Part shown: positions 16,988 to 25,807 of the stretch, piece after piece
How positions within the stretch are numbered: position 1 is the first letter of the stretch
Layout: every line of letters starts with the position of its first letter
Source: Fabrea salina
Lineage: Eukaryota > Ciliophora > Heterotrichea > Heterotrichida > Fabreidae
Assembly: GCA_022984795.1 (NCBI GenBank)
Contig: JALIHJ010000004.1
Coordinates: 1 to 64,000 of the forward strand
Direction of reading: 5' to 3'
Length of the DNA: 64,000 bases
Made by a program: the position numbers and the translations under genes
Notes under the pieces: model-generated
The model's database searches: none
Told to the model about the DNA's origin: nothing
The model's input: only the letters and a program-made list of their open reading frames with translations

Positions 16988-19900
16988 ATGTACATCTCGC
17001 ATTTCTACCTAGAAGACTTCAAACGCGAACTAAAAAGTAGGTACATCCAGCAAAGACCTAACACCAATGTTCTGAACCACCTAAGCAACGACCAAACAGC
17101 TAAGGCTGAAATAGTTAAGTACGTTGTGGAGTGGGTCAAAAAAAGCGACCGAAGTGCACTGCCCACACACTTCCACGTGCAGTGGGCTATGGAGTCAATA
17201 GGCTACGCTTTTTCACTCAACATTGACCAGCACAGCACCATCAAGCAAGCCATTGAGATTTACACCCACTGGCTCAATTACTCGAAACTCGACTTGAGGC
17301 CATCGGTAATTGCTGAAGAAGAAGGCTTTTACCAGCGAGAAATGATTTCTCACTTTTCTCTGTTGTTTGTAGAAAGGGGAGGCGACTCCAAAAGACACGC
17401 AGAACTCTGTGCAGAAGCCCTTTACGCTATAAGGGAATTGATTAGGACTCAAAACTTGGAAGAAATCACTTGGGGCCACTTGCTCAAAATCATGCTAATT
17501 ATAACCAACGGACTGCTCAGAAACAAAAGCAGCATGGCCCAGGACCTGTGTCCTCTTCTTTTGAAAACTTTGTTCGAAATCTGGCTGCGCTCTGACACAC
17601 GTGACGAACAGTTGTGGACGGAACTGCACTCGGGGTTTCCTTACTGGCTAGGACACATGTGGTTGGTTTACCAGTGGAACACAGTTGCTTTTGCACTTAC
17701 AGAAAGAGTAGCTTCGATCATATACGGGGATGAACACCCCTACCTGACACTTAAGTTCAAAGCTTTCAAACAACCAACAGAAGAAAAAGACGAACACCTT
17801 ACTCTGCCTTTTACCACTGAGCAAACTATTTTCTTCTGGGCTAAGTTCATGAACCTCGTGCTCAAAAACATGCCCCAAAGAACCCCTGCAGACCCTGAAG
17901 TCCACAGAAAACTTGCCAAAAGAATAGCTGAGTTCACCAATGTGTTTTTGGGCATTAACGAAAGAAGGAACTTGCCCAGAGTTTTCCAAATGCCCAATAT
18001 AGTCAAGGCCAGCACTCCTGCTTCGCTTAGTCAACTCACTAAGGAGTTCCAAGAAACTCACTTCCACTATTTGTGGGGAATAAGTCGTCTTGCAGTTCCT
18101 TCTGCCAATGCACTGCTTCGTATTTTCGGAAGGTGGTTGTTTTACTACGCCCGTTCAAAAGACAAGTTCATAGACGAGTGCAGAGCCCATGCTGTGGGGG
18201 CACTTTGCAGAATAATGTGCAGGGGTTCAGGACCTGTGGGCCGGCAGTACGTTGCACTTTTTTACAAAACCATTTTTGAGTGCGTCTCAACAGACAAGTC
18301 CAGCACTCTCAAAGCCTACATTGCCAAGAACTCAATGAGTTTGATGTGTTCAGAGTTGGAAGGAATCAACGTGCTTTTGTTTGAAGGCGCTATCACTGAG
18401 ATACTCAACACGGGGCTGGACCACTCAGGAAACAACGGACCTAAGTTCCGCACTCCTTTTTACTATATTTTAAGTTCTTTTGTAGGAACTGTGCACCTGT
18501 ACGAGAACGACAAGCTTAAAAAAGTAGTTTCAGGGATACTTCTAGACACCCTTAAGTGGGAAACTGACGAAAACAACTTTTTCAGGCTGGTTTGGAGTAT
18601 ATCTGTGTTTTTAAGTACTCTGCACGCAGACTCTGAGTTACTTACTGAAATCCTCAGAGCTTTGGTGGAAAGACTCAGTTACATCGACTGCATGAAAGAC
18701 CACCGCATTTACAAAAGTTTGCTTAAAGTCATCACTACTCTGCCCTTTTTGCTCAACTCAAAAGTGATTGTGGACGAAGACTTAGTAACTGAAGTGATTC
18801 GCAAAATATGCTGTGAAATCAAAAACAAACTCACAGTCAAGAAGGAAAGACTCCTGAGTTCCTTGCTATACACTTTGCTTCACTGGCTGGTTTGCTTTCC
18901 TTACGCAGCTTTGAACACTCGCTCCACAGCACTCGAAGTTATTTCCTTAGCTTACAAAATAGACGTCATTAGAGACATTGCTAACTACGCATACGACTTC
19001 ATCATGAACAACTTAGGCAAGCAGTTACCTCCACTTTCCTACACTGCCTACGACTCTTTGTACGTTTCCACAGGGAGCTTTTCTTTCCACCAAATCAAAC
19101 TAGGAGGAAAGCACTTTTTGATGGGGGGCAGGTTTTTGTTGTCTTTTTACGACTCTTCACAAGACAACCCTGACCACGAAGAAATCCTCCTTGTAATGCG
19201 GAACCCTATGGGAAAGTACTTTTGGAAAGCTGAACTCGTTTACTCCAAAGAACCCCAGCCAAAAGACCAACTCCAAGTGAGCATGGCTGTCCACCCTCCA
19301 AAACCCCAACCTAGGAACTCTGGAGACTCAGAACAAAAAGAAGGACTTGACAGCAACTTAAACGAGTCAGAACAAACTTTATTCCAAGAACTCAAAAGCA
19401 CCATGGAAGCACAAGAAAAGACCTGCAATGCCTTCAAAGAAGAAGTCAGGTTCGAGGACTCTCATTTCCGAGTTAACTCCCAAAAGGAGTTTTTGCCTAA
19501 GTCCTACCGCTTGCTTTTGACCCACTTGGGACTTTTCAACCAAGAAAACCTAGAGTCCCTCATAGCACTGGAGGGCCAAGAACTGAAAACTAAAATCATC
19601 GAACTAGATAGTATTTCCGACAAAGAGTGCATATCTCTTCCAGTTCTTTACTTAAAGACTCCTGAGTCCAAAGACACTGAAGTTCTGGCTAGTCCGGACT
19701 ATTACTCCCGGATGTTCCAGCAGTTCTTGCCGCAACTTGGAGTTCTCCTTGACAACTCGCACATAAACATTGGAATTTTCAGTCAAGTAGCTTCTTACAT
19801 CCGGAGTTTTTCTTCAGTGCTGTACACTTCTCACTACTACTACGAACTCGTGAGTTTGTTCCCTGGTCTGATTCCTGGAGAGTCCACTTTGCATGACTTG

Positions 19901-20320
19901 CTGAAGGAAAGGGAAATAGTGGTGATGTGGAACGAAAGAGCTAACGACCCTCACTCCAAGAAGTTTCCTTCCTTGCTGGAGCACCCTGTTTTGGCCAAAA
20001 AAGTCTGCATTCTCTTGACACCCCTCCAAAAAGACTTAGTAAAAGTGAACATATGGCCTCGTCCCAAACGCCAAGACTCTGCTACAGAAGTAATAGACTC
20101 AGGGCCTTTGATGAATGACATGCTTGTTCCTTTGTACCTTTTGGGGAGTCTTTTGGTAAGGAGTGTTGTGAACCTCAACGACAACCTTAAAGGAAGAATT
20201 TCAGGAAGGAACAGGAGACTAAACATCTTCAGGAGTCTTGAAGAAATGGGAAGGAAGGCCGAAGCTACTAAAAACGGGAAGTTAAGTGCTATTCTTTCTC
20301 ATGCTTTTAAAACTAATTAA
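16988..20320 (+). CDS. RALGAPB: Ral GTPase-activating protein beta-subunit-like
   Basis: An 1110-aa helical protein. The N-terminal region matches the order seen in RALGAPB: WAMESIGYAFSLNID, IEIYTHWL, then GFPYWLGHMWLVYQW and the polar ALTERVASIIYG. The middle has LCRIMCRG and FYKTIFE. The C-terminus has YRLLLTHLGLF followed by LPVLYLKT, MFQQFLPQLGVLLD and PLYLLGSLLVRSVVNL, the Rap/RalGAP-like domain. The beta subunit forms a TSC-like heterodimer with the catalytic alpha subunit and down-regulates Ral-type GTPases. It is about 400 aa shorter than the human protein, mostly from missing linkers. No catalytic asparagine thumb was recognised, as expected for beta. The TAA overlaps that of ETFDH. 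Confidence 0.82.
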   Translation: MYISHFYLEDFKRELKSRYIQQRPNTNVLNHLSNDQTAKAEIVKYVVEWVKKSDRSALPTHFHVQWAMESIGYAFSLNIDQHSTIKQAIEIYTHWLNYSKLDLRPSVIAEEEGFYQREMISHFSLLFVERGGDSKRHAELCAEALYAIRELIRTQNLEEITWGHLLKIMLIITNGLLRNKSSMAQDLCPLLLKTLFEIWLRSDTRDEQLWTELHSGFPYWLGHMWLVYQWNTVAFALTERVASIIYGDEHPYLTLKFKAFKQPTEEKDEHLTLPFTTEQTIFFWAKFMNLVLKNMPQRTPADPEVHRKLAKRIAEFTNVFLGINERRNLPRVFQMPNIVKASTPASLSQLTKEFQETHFHYLWGISRLAVPSANALLRIFGRWLFYYARSKDKFIDECRAHAVGALCRIMCRGSGPVGRQYVALFYKTIFECVSTDKSSTLKAYIAKNSMSLMCSELEGINVLLFEGAITEILNTGLDHSGNNGPKFRTPFYYILSSFVGTVHLYENDKLKKVVSGILLDTLKWETDENNFFRLVWSISVFLSTLHADSELLTEILRALVERLSYIDCMKDHRIYKSLLKVITTLPFLLNSKVIVDEDLVTEVIRKICCEIKNKLTVKKERLLSSLLYTLLHWLVCFPYAALNTRSTALEVISLAYKIDVIRDIANYAYDFIMNNLGKQLPPLSYTAYDSLYVSTGSFSFHQIKLGGKHFLMGGRFLLSFYDSSQDNPDHEEILLVMRNPMGKYFWKAELVYSKEPQPKDQLQVSMAVHPPKPQPRNSGDSEQKEGLDSNLNESEQTLFQELKSTMEAQEKTCNAFKEEVRFEDSHFRVNSQKEFLPKSYRLLLTHLGLFNQENLESLIALEGQELKTKIIELDSISDKECISLPVLYLKTPESKDTEVLASPDYYSRMFQQFLPQLGVLLDNSHINIGIFSQVASYIRSFSSVLYTSHYYYELVSLFPGLIPGESTLHDLLKEREIVVMWNERANDPHSKKFPSLLEHPVLAKKVCILLTPLQKDLVKVNIWPRPKRQDSATEVIDSGPLMNDMLVPLYLLGSLLVRSVVNLNDNLKGRISGRNRRLNIFRSLEEMGRKAEATKNGKLSAILSHAFKTN
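20317..20320. other. Shared overlapping stop codons (TTAA)
   Basis: The palindrome TTAA supplies TAA to both the RalGAP-beta gene (plus) and the ETFDH gene (minus). Confidence 0.9.
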
Positions 20321-21957
20321 CTAGTAACAAACTTAGGCCCGTCCCCTCCCTCTGGCGGAGACCACTTGATATGCGGAGTTTTGATTTCGCAAACTTTGCA
20401 GTGCAGGCAGTTTTGGGGGTAAGTCAAAAGGGTTTCGTTCTCGAACTTAAACACAGACCCAGGACAAAGCCTTTCTTCCATTTTGTCAAACACTTCCAGA
20501 GTCTCTTTTTTGGGAGAAACTTGAATGTGGTTTGGCTGGTCTGGGTTATAAGTGATTTGGCTCCTCAACAAGTTGTTTTGGATGTCGAAGGTCAGAGTGT
20601 GGTCGTGCGGGGGGTAAAAAGGAGGCTTGGAGTCCTTAGCTTCTGCAGTGGCTTCTGAGTCTAAACAAGACTCTCCTTTTTGACTCACTGAAACTAAGAA
20701 CTTGTTTTCGCTTGAAGAGTCGTAAGTGAAGTAAGTGTAGGCACTTCCGTACCAAATGTTATTTCTAAAGGAGTCTCGGATGTCCCTGGAAGCGTAAAGT
20801 TCTTCCCAAATCCAAGACTTCCTGAACTTTTCGTAGTACTCAAAGAGTTCCTTTCCTTCGAGGTCTGACTTGTTTTCAACCACTGCGTCTGCAGCCAAAA
20901 TCCCACTTTTCATAGCAGTGTGGGCTCCCTTCATCTTCCCTACGTTTGTGAAACCAGCACTGTCTCCCAACAAGACTCCTCCTGGAAAGCACAACTTAGG
21001 AACTGAAAAGAACCCTCCCAAACTTAAAGCTTTAGCTCCGTAAGAAACAGGGTTTCCTTGCTCTAAGTGCTTTCTGACAACTTTGTGGAGTTTGTACTTC
21101 TGGAACTCTTCGTAGGGATTCAGGTAGGGGTTGGAGTAGTCAAGTGCAATAACCATTCCCAAGTGAACTAAGTTAGGTTCTTCGTGGTACATGAAACCTC
21201 CACCCATTGTTGTGGAGTCAAGGGGCCAGTAAAAGGTGTGCTGCACCAACCCACTTTGGAAATGCTCAGGCTTAACTTCCCAGACTTCCTTCAGTCCTAC
21301 TGCGTAACTTTGAGGGGAAACTTGTCTGATTCCATCGTTGAACTCTTCTAAGTTAAACTGTGTTTTAAGAGCTTCGCTTAAGTTGCCTTTGCAGCCATCT
21401 GCAAAAAGAGTTTGCTTAGCTTTGATTTCCACTGAAGGTTGGTAGTGCTTTGTAGGTGACTTGCTGGAGTCAAGTCCAAACTCAGCTGTAAGGACTCCTT
21501 CTAAGAAGCCTTGTTTAGAAATAAGCAACTGCGAAACCGGGAAACTCGTGAATATGTGCACTCCAAGTTCTTCTGCCTGGATACTTAGCCACTTTGCTAG
21601 TTTGCCCAAGTCCACTATGTAGTTTCCTCGATTGTTGAGGCACTCAGGCACAAAGGGAGGTTGTATGCATTTTTTCTCTGTTAAGAAATAAACCTTGTCA
21701 GCAGTTACTGGAGTTTTTACTGGCGAAGGCAAGTCTCTCCAGTTAGGAATCAGTTCATCAAGGGCCCTAGGTTCCAAAACACACCCTGAGAGTACATGGG
21801 CTCCAACTTCACTTGCTTTTTCAAGAACACACACCTGCAAACTGGGTTCTTTTTGCTTGAGTCTTATTGCTGCACTGAGTCCTGCAACGCCTGCCCCAGC
21901 AATAGCTACGTCCCAGTTAACTCTTTCTATGGCTTTGATTAAGCTATTCTTAAGCAT
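20317..21957 (-). CDS. ETFDH: Electron-transfer flavoprotein:ubiquinone oxidoreductase
   Basis: A 546-aa mitochondrial inner-membrane flavoprotein. A short basic amphipathic start (MLKNSLIKAIERV) may serve as the import signal. The Rossmann FAD motif GAGVAGLS is at residues 21-28; GGGFMYH and GDSAGFTNVGKMKGAHTAMKSG are family signatures. The 4Fe-4S cluster ligands are C498, C517, C520 and C523, followed by the PEGGDGPKF tail. It passes electrons from ETF, reduced by acyl-CoA dehydrogenases, to ubiquinone; an ACAD8 gene lies at 58372. The ATG is only 2 bp from that of divergent TRM6, leaving no spacer for promoters, and no further Met precedes the FAD motif. Confidence 0.96.
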   Translation of the reverse strand: MLKNSLIKAIERVNWDVAIAGAGVAGLSAAIRLKQKEPSLQVCVLEKASEVGAHVLSGCVLEPRALDELIPNWRDLPSPVKTPVTADKVYFLTEKKCIQPPFVPECLNNRGNYIVDLGKLAKWLSIQAEELGVHIFTSFPVSQLLISKQGFLEGVLTAEFGLDSSKSPTKHYQPSVEIKAKQTLFADGCKGNLSEALKTQFNLEEFNDGIRQVSPQSYAVGLKEVWEVKPEHFQSGLVQHTFYWPLDSTTMGGGFMYHEEPNLVHLGMVIALDYSNPYLNPYEEFQKYKLHKVVRKHLEQGNPVSYGAKALSLGGFFSVPKLCFPGGVLLGDSAGFTNVGKMKGAHTAMKSGILAADAVVENKSDLEGKELFEYYEKFRKSWIWEELYASRDIRDSFRNNIWYGSAYTYFTYDSSSENKFLVSVSQKGESCLDSEATAEAKDSKPPFYPPHDHTLTFDIQNNLLRSQITYNPDQPNHIQVSPKKETLEVFDKMEERLCPGSVFKFENETLLTYPQNCLHCKVCEIKTPHIKWSPPEGGDGPKFVTS

Positions 21958-21959
21958 AA

Positions 21960-22907
21960 ATGTGGGCAGTGCTACAGGAAGTAAGCGGCAAAAGGTCGTT
22001 GGTGACTTTGAAAGGGAAAGCTAAGGTAGGAAAGCAGTGGGTGAAACTTTCTTCCGAACTAGGGTTTTACAGAACCTACCAAGTAGTTAACGGAGAACCC
22101 CAAGAGTACCAAGTAGAAAACCCCTTCCAGGGAAAAGTGACTCGGGACAACAGGGGATTTGCAGACAGCAACACAGCGCAGTCCCTTGCCCCAGAAGATA
22201 TCCTCCAAATAAGACAACGAGAAGGAGGCCAGCATCTAGTGGAACAACTTGTCTCCAACAGTGCAACTTTCGACCAAAAGAATGAATTTGCTCAAGAAAA
22301 GTACTTGAAGAAAAAGAAACAAAAACACATGGGTTTGTTTAAACTACTGCCAGCTAGTTTAGCAAACGTAGCTGACACCCTCCACGAACACAAACCTTTA
22401 AAGTACATGAGGTCAGAAGCCCTTATGAACTTACTGTGTTTGGGCAACGTGCACTCCCACTTAGAAGTAGGAGTAGTTGAAGACACAGGAGGACTGGTGT
22501 TAGGGGGAGTCCTAAGTAGAACCACTTCCCAAGTAGTTAACTTAGGCTCTTCCGGAACTCACGCTCTTAAGTACCTGGGTTTTAAAGAAAACTCAGCTAG
22601 AATCCAAAAGGACCCCCAAGACTTAGACTCTCTAATAGTGGCTTCTAAGCAACTAAAGCAAACCATAGAAAACCACATAGACAAACTCAGGACTGGGGGG
22701 ACTCTTGCTGCTTTTTCGCATGACATGGTAGAGGCTGCTTTAGTGTTTGACTGGCTACTTAATTTGGGAAGCGTAATTAACGTGGCTTTTGAAGAAGTCT
22801 GGGTAAGGGACCTCCAAGTACTTCCAGACCGAACACACCCAGTTCTATCCCACAGGAACGGAACATCTGGAGGGTACTTGGTTTCAGGAGTGAAAGTAAA
22901 CAGTTAA
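21960..22907 (+). CDS. TRMT6: tRNA m1A58 methyltransferase non-catalytic subunit TRM6
   Basis: A 315-aa protein with the TRM6/GCD10 signatures RDNRGFADSNTAQSL, SNSATFDQKNEFAQEKYLKK (followed by KKK) and WVRDLQVLPDRTHP, then GTSGGYLVSG at the C-terminus. TRM6 pairs with catalytic TRM61 to place 1-methyladenosine at position 58 of tRNAs, including initiator tRNA. It is much shorter than human TRMT6 (497 aa), lacking the acidic linker and C-terminal tail. The first residues (MWAVLQEV) align directly with the start of the conserved fold, so there is almost no N-terminal extension. It diverges from ETFDH with 2 bp between the ATGs and converges on the next gene with a 5-bp gap inside ACAGTTAACTGT. 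Confidence 0.92.
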   Translation: MWAVLQEVSGKRSLVTLKGKAKVGKQWVKLSSELGFYRTYQVVNGEPQEYQVENPFQGKVTRDNRGFADSNTAQSLAPEDILQIRQREGGQHLVEQLVSNSATFDQKNEFAQEKYLKKKKQKHMGLFKLLPASLANVADTLHEHKPLKYMRSEALMNLLCLGNVHSHLEVGVVEDTGGLVLGGVLSRTTSQVVNLGSSGTHALKYLGFKENSARIQKDPQDLDSLIVASKQLKQTIENHIDKLRTGGTLAAFSHDMVEAALVFDWLLNLGSVINVAFEEVWVRDLQVLPDRTHPVLSHRNGTSGGYLVSGVKVNS

Positions 22908-22912
22908 CTGTA

Positions 22913-23563
22913 TTATTTTTTAAGTATGTCTTGGAGTTGGTGGTCGAGGTACCTGCCGCGCAAGTCGTTTCCGTACACAAAAGCTGTTTTTTCTTTTCTG
23001 AAGTTTCTGAGGGCCTTTTTTTTGTATTTTTTGTTGAAGTCGAACTGAGGCATTTCCGACTTGACTTTTAGTTGGGTGAACTGTTTAACTAGTTTTTTTT
23101 TGCTTTTGTCAAGAGTCCTTGCGCTTTTGAGGGTTGTTTGTTGGAGTTTGTTGCAGTCTTTGAACACTTTTTGGAGTTTGTTCAAAGAAAGTGTGTTTTG
23201 ACTTGGAGAGTCTTTGTAGAAGTTGTTTGCAGTCCTTGGACGTCTTGCTGTTTTAGCAATTCTTTTAGTGGAGTAACTCTTTTTTCTGGCTTGGTCCACA
23301 TAGTGTTTGGGGTCAGGCGACTTTTCTTCGTTGAAAGTTTTGTGGAAGTGAGTGTGGAACTTAATCAGGTTAACTATATTTCTGGACCTTTTGGGAGTTT
23401 TCTTTTGCAGAGTAATTAGTCCATAGTTTTCGGGGGACTTAACTCCGTCTAAGTAGTCGAGTATCTTTTTAGTAGTTCTTCTTTTAGCATCCAAAGCGTT
23501 AGGGTCGTGGATCCCTGTTTTTTCGACGTTTACTAAACCTAAGTCCAGCAGTGCTTTACTCAT
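22913..23563 (-). CDS. Basic protein, unknown function
   Basis: A 216-aa lysine-rich protein (e.g. DAKRRTTKKILDYLDG, KSKKKLVKQFTQLKVK). No domain recognised; several predicted helices and no membrane segment. ATG at 23563 follows AATAAA, 9 bp after the stop of eIF6 on the same strand. It could bind RNA or microtubules by composition, but no motif decides this. Confidence 0.7.
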   Translation of the reverse strand: MSKALLDLGLVNVEKTGIHDPNALDAKRRTTKKILDYLDGVKSPENYGLITLQKKTPKRSRNIVNLIKFHTHFHKTFNEEKSPDPKHYVDQARKKSYSTKRIAKTARRPRTANNFYKDSPSQNTLSLNKLQKVFKDCNKLQQTTLKSARTLDKSKKKLVKQFTQLKVKSEMPQFDFNKKYKKKALRNFRKEKTAFVYGNDLRGRYLDHQLQDILKK

Positions 23564-23572
23564 TTTATTAAC

Positions 23573-24304
23573 TTAACTCCCGAGAATTTCTGTTCTAAGT
23601 CCTGTTGCAGCAGCTGGGTTCCTTATTTCATTGAGTCTGAAAATGTTTTCAATCACAGAAATCTCAGTGGAAGTTGTGTCTAGTCCACAAAAGGCCGTCC
23701 AGTCATTTGCGATGAGACCTGCAGCAATCACGTCACTTCCTCGGTTGACAGTTCCTGCACACAAGGGAACTTGCAAAAGACTACTGAGCTCATCAAGTTC
23801 CTCCACAGACACCATGGGGTGCACCAAGCCGCCTGAGTTGGTCAGAACAGCATAGCTTCCCACTAAGACGTTCCCTGCTACTGTGCTTCTGAAAACTTCC
23901 ACTCCAAGAGTGTCTGCCACTATATCCTCAGTTTCTTTGTCCAAGTCTGGGTGGATCAAGGCCACGTAGTCATTGCAGGCAATGCAATTCCCTAGTGCTG
24001 AGAGTCGCTCTTCCACGCGCTCGATTTTGACCCTTTCTGGAAGGGAGTTGCGAATTTGCTGGAGTTCAAGGTCTGTGGTGATGCTGGGCACCAAAAGTCC
24101 GTTTGCGTTGCCGCAGGTGACTCTGCCTACTATGCGTGTTCCTGCTATTGAGGCGTGAATGACTGGAATGTGTGCTCCTAGTTCGCTTTCAAATACACTG
24201 TAAAAGTTCTCATTGCCTCCGACTGCTACTAAGCAGTACCCGTTAGTCAGTTTAGCAAAAACTCCAATTTCATTTGAGTTTTCGAATTGTGTTCTTGTCG
24301 CCAT
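23573..24304 (-). CDS. EIF6: Eukaryotic translation initiation factor 6
   Basis: A 243-aa protein starting [20 protein letters not shown] and carrying the eIF6 pentein repeats throughout ([85 protein letters not shown]). Length is essentially the human 245 aa. eIF6 binds the 60S subunit, is needed for its nuclear maturation and blocks premature joining with 40S until released by SBDS/EFL1. EBP2, another 60S assembly factor, lies at 37617. Confidence 0.98.
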   Translation of the reverse strand: MATRTQFENSNEIGVFAKLTNGYCLVAVGGNENFYSVFESELGAHIPVIHASIAGTRIVGRVTCGNANGLLVPSITTDLELQQIRNSLPERVKIERVEERLSALGNCIACNDYVALIHPDLDKETEDIVADTLGVEVFRSTVAGNVLVGSYAVLTNSGGLVHPMVSVEELDELSSLLQVPLCAGTVNRGSDVIAAGLIANDWTAFCGLDTTSTEISVIENIFRLNEIRNPAAATGLRTEILGS

Positions 24305-24382
24305 ATGTATTTAATAATCAGTAGCTATCAGCAATATTAGAAATTATTTGTTAATTCTTATGATTTAGGCAATGCTAGAAAC

Positions 24383-25801
24383 TTATACTTCACTTGCAAC
24401 TGGCTGGATCCACTTGAAAGAACTTTTCTGTTCAGTCTTCCAAGCACTTTTGTTTGTGCCTAGTGAAAAGTTGTTTAGTGAAGAGTAAACAGGCTCCTGT
24501 TTAACTAGAGTTTTGTTGGAGTATTCTTCGCGGTTCAGAGATTGGTACTGTGGAGGGTCAGACCCGTATTTGAAGTGTGACGATCTGTGGTCAGCTAAAA
24601 GAGAAGGGTCGATGTGCGAAGCCTTTCCTCCTTTTTGTCCGTACTCACTTGCAAGAGTTTTGAACTGGGTGTTGTTGATGCCAAGTTGTAAGTGGCTTTT
24701 GCGTAGATCAGGGGTTGCAAAGGATGAATTACCAGACGTTTGGGGCTTTTTGTAAGACTCCATAGCCAGAGTTACCTTGGGTTGGGAGTCGTTGCCGATT
24801 AGTATGTGGGACTTCGAGTTGTCTCCGTGAACTTTTTCTGCTGTAGCGACGTTGGTGTCTTTAATGAAGTTTTGGTAACTAGTGCTCCACTGTTTTGCTT
24901 GGTTGCCCAAGTTGAAGTGGGACTGACGCATCGAAACTGAGTTTTGGGCGCTCTGGGAACTAGAACTAACTTCTTTAACTCTGTAGATCTCTGAGGAAGT
25001 CGAAACATAGTTAGTTTTCTCGGATCCTAGCTTAAAGTGGGAAGTCCTTAAATCGTTCTTTTCTTTGGAGTTAATAGGTTCTCTGGTGTTAGGTTTCTGT
25101 TGGTAGTTCAGTTTAGTCACGGAAACCATCTGGGGCTTGTCAGTGCCCAAGGTAAAGTGTTGCCGGGAGTATTTTCCGAGTTCACTAGAATTCGGTTTTT
25201 CTGGAGTTTTAGCGCCAAATTGCTCCTTAGTGGTGCTTACGTAGTCAACTTTGGAGTTGCCCATCAAAAAATGGGAGGACCTAACGTCCTTCATAAAACC
25301 ACTTAGTCCTGCGTTTTGTTGGATGGGCTTTGAAGTAAAGGTAGTTTTGGCAATAGTTGAATTAACTGGTTTGTCCACCCCAAAGACAAAGTTGTTTGCG
25401 TTTTTGGTGGGTTTTTGGGCGGAGTACTTTTCTCTGAGTGCTAAGGGCTGGTAGGCTTGGGCATTAGTGGACTCGTACTGGTGTTTATAGTTCCCTAGAG
25501 TGAAGTGGTGCTTTCTCAGTTCGCCTTTGCTGGAGTCTTGTTTGGGCTCTTGGAAGTTTTGGAAGGGCTTGTAGCGAGACCTTGCTTCAGACTCAAATTC
25601 TTTTTTGTGTGTGCCTAACGACAGGTGGGATTCGCGTGAGCCTGTAGGCAAAGGGTTCTGTAAAACTGGAGAAGAGGGTGTATAAGTAATTCGGGAAGTC
25701 GATTTGAACTCAGAGTTGTTGCTTCCTAGAGAAAAGTGGGCTTGGCGGGTTTGGGAGGCAAGTTTGGCCCTTTGTTGTTTAGTCATATAACTGCCTTGCA
25801 T
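24383..25801 (-). CDS. 12-repeat SHFxLG protein, probable axonemal microtubule-binding
   Basis: A 472-aa protein built of about 12 units of ~30-45 residues. Each carries S/N-H-F/L-x-L-G, then ~5 residues, an aromatic plus S, and a terminal Y/F: HFSLGSNNSEFKS, HFTLGTDKPQMVS, HFKLGSEKTNYVS, HFKYGSDPPQYQS and so on. Several units open with a basic residue. The architecture resembles SAXO-type microtubule inner or stabilising proteins (SAXO3/TEX45 and SAXO4/PPP1R32, recalled from family knowledge), where short periodic motifs bind tubulin. That assignment is by eye. ATG at 25801 lies only 6 bp after the stop of the upstream gene; a second Met at codon 6 is possible. Confidence 0.75.
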   Translation of the reverse strand: MQGSYMTKQQRAKLASQTRQAHFSLGSNNSEFKSTSRITYTPSSPVLQNPLPTGSRESHLSLGTHKKEFESEARSRYKPFQNFQEPKQDSSKGELRKHHFTLGNYKHQYESTNAQAYQPLALREKYSAQKPTKNANNFVFGVDKPVNSTIAKTTFTSKPIQQNAGLSGFMKDVRSSHFLMGNSKVDYVSTTKEQFGAKTPEKPNSSELGKYSRQHFTLGTDKPQMVSVTKLNYQQKPNTREPINSKEKNDLRTSHFKLGSEKTNYVSTSSEIYRVKEVSSSSQSAQNSVSMRQSHFNLGNQAKQWSTSYQNFIKDTNVATAEKVHGDNSKSHILIGNDSQPKVTLAMESYKKPQTSGNSSFATPDLRKSHLQLGINNTQFKTLASEYGQKGGKASHIDPSLLADHRSSHFKYGSDPPQYQSLNREEYSNKTLVKQEPVYSSLNNFSLGTNKSAWKTEQKSSFKWIQPVASEV

Positions 25802-25807
25802 ATTATA

